DNA of 14,794 bases from an uncultured Novosphingobium sp. Lineage in GTDB: Bacteria; Pseudomonadota; Alphaproteobacteria; Sphingomonadales; Sphingomonadaceae. The stretch covers positions 1 through 14,794 of the forward strand of contig CALCQB010000164.1 in assembly GCA_937897535.1 (NCBI GenBank). Reading direction: 5' to 3'. The notes beneath the pieces were generated by a model. That model was not told the origin of the DNA. It ran no database searches and was given only the letters and a program-made list of their open reading frames with translations. The translations under genes and the position numbers were made by a program. Of the stretch, positions 14,568 through 14,794 are shown one piece after another (positions within the stretch are counted from its first letter, which is position 1; each line of letters opens with the position of its first letter).

Positions 14568-14794
14568 GCTGTCGTTTCCAACCGCCACAGCCAGCCCGGC
14601 GGCGCCAACCGTCGCGATCAGCACTGGCAGCACCACGCCTGACCCACCCCCGGCAGAAGCTGCTTCGGACACAGGACGACCGGGCGCCGGAGCACCATCG
14701 CAGGCGCGGTCGCGCAGCAGATTGGTGACGATGCCTTCGGCCGAACCGTTGGCATTGGCCGCACCGGTAGTGACCGTGCAGACACAGGTTCCAT
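14559..14794 (-). CDS. C-terminal part of a small unrecognised envelope-type protein
   Basis: Only the last 77 codons are inside the window; the start lies beyond the right edge. The visible chain begins GTCVCTVTTGAANANGSAEG, with two closely spaced cysteines and a third in RACDGAP. A Ser/Gly-rich linker follows (SEAASAGGGSG), then a hydrophobic segment of about 20 residues (VVLPVLIATVGAAGLAVAVG) and a short tail NDSKG. This suggests an exported or membrane-anchored protein. The frame is supported by smooth codon use and by the hairpin at its stop. It is read in the same direction as the polysaccharide operon and ends about 100 bases before it, so a shared role is possible but unproven. Confidence 0.55.
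   Translation of the reverse strand, partial: GTCVCTVTTGAANANGSAEGIVTNLLRDRACDGAPAPGRPVSEAASAGGGSGVVLPVLIATVGAAGLAVAVGNDSKG

Noticed and set aside
14559..14794. PEP-CTERM or LPXTG sorting signal at the C-terminus
   Set aside because: There is a hydrophobic stretch but no PEP or LPXTG motif before it and no Arg cluster after it.

Overview
The window looks like chromosome of a high-GC alphaproteobacterium, most likely a member of the Sphingomonadales (Sphingomonas, Novosphingobium or Erythrobacter type). The evidence is codon use dominated by G/C in third positions, a PolA and a large TonB-dependent receptor of sphingomonad type, and a compact Wzy-Wza-Wzc exopolysaccharide cluster. No tRNA, rRNA, CRISPR array, insertion sequence or integrase was found. 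The assignment rests on style and remembered family features, not on a search.

Left part (1-2968): polA lies on the minus strand and runs off the left edge. Its 5' nuclease, proofreading domain and polymerase motifs A and B are present. PolA-like sequence stops abruptly near position 275, and an unrelated in-frame segment with quite different codon use occupies 1-275. About 300 bases without a gene separate polA from the next gene.

Centre (2969-8928, plus strand): a small, extremely alanine-rich lipoprotein with an 11-residue periodicity and its own intrinsic terminator comes first. Next is a two-gene operon. It encodes an APH-type kinase fused to a DUF6285-like C-terminal domain, followed three bases later by an acyl-CoA dehydrogenase. 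This resembles LvaA, LvaB and LvaC of Pseudomonas putida levulinate catabolism, with LvaA and LvaB joined in one chain. The likely role is phosphorylation and rearrangement of a 4-hydroxyacyl-CoA so that it can enter beta-oxidation. A 919-residue TonB-dependent receptor of unknown substrate follows.

Right part (8956-14794, minus strand, transcribed right to left): an exopolysaccharide assembly and export operon with tight or overlapping junctions. The order is O-antigen ligase/Wzy-like polymerase, Wza/GumB-like outer-membrane export lipoprotein, Wzc-like chain-length/tyrosine autokinase with a tyrosine-rich tail, and an unrecognised TPR-containing envelope protein. A strong hairpin at 8956-8979 separates this operon from the convergent receptor gene. 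At the far right is the C-terminal end of a small exported-looking protein, with a hairpin that overlaps its stop codon and a possible promoter for the polysaccharide operon just downstream. No glycosyltransferases are present, so sugar-assembly genes must lie elsewhere.
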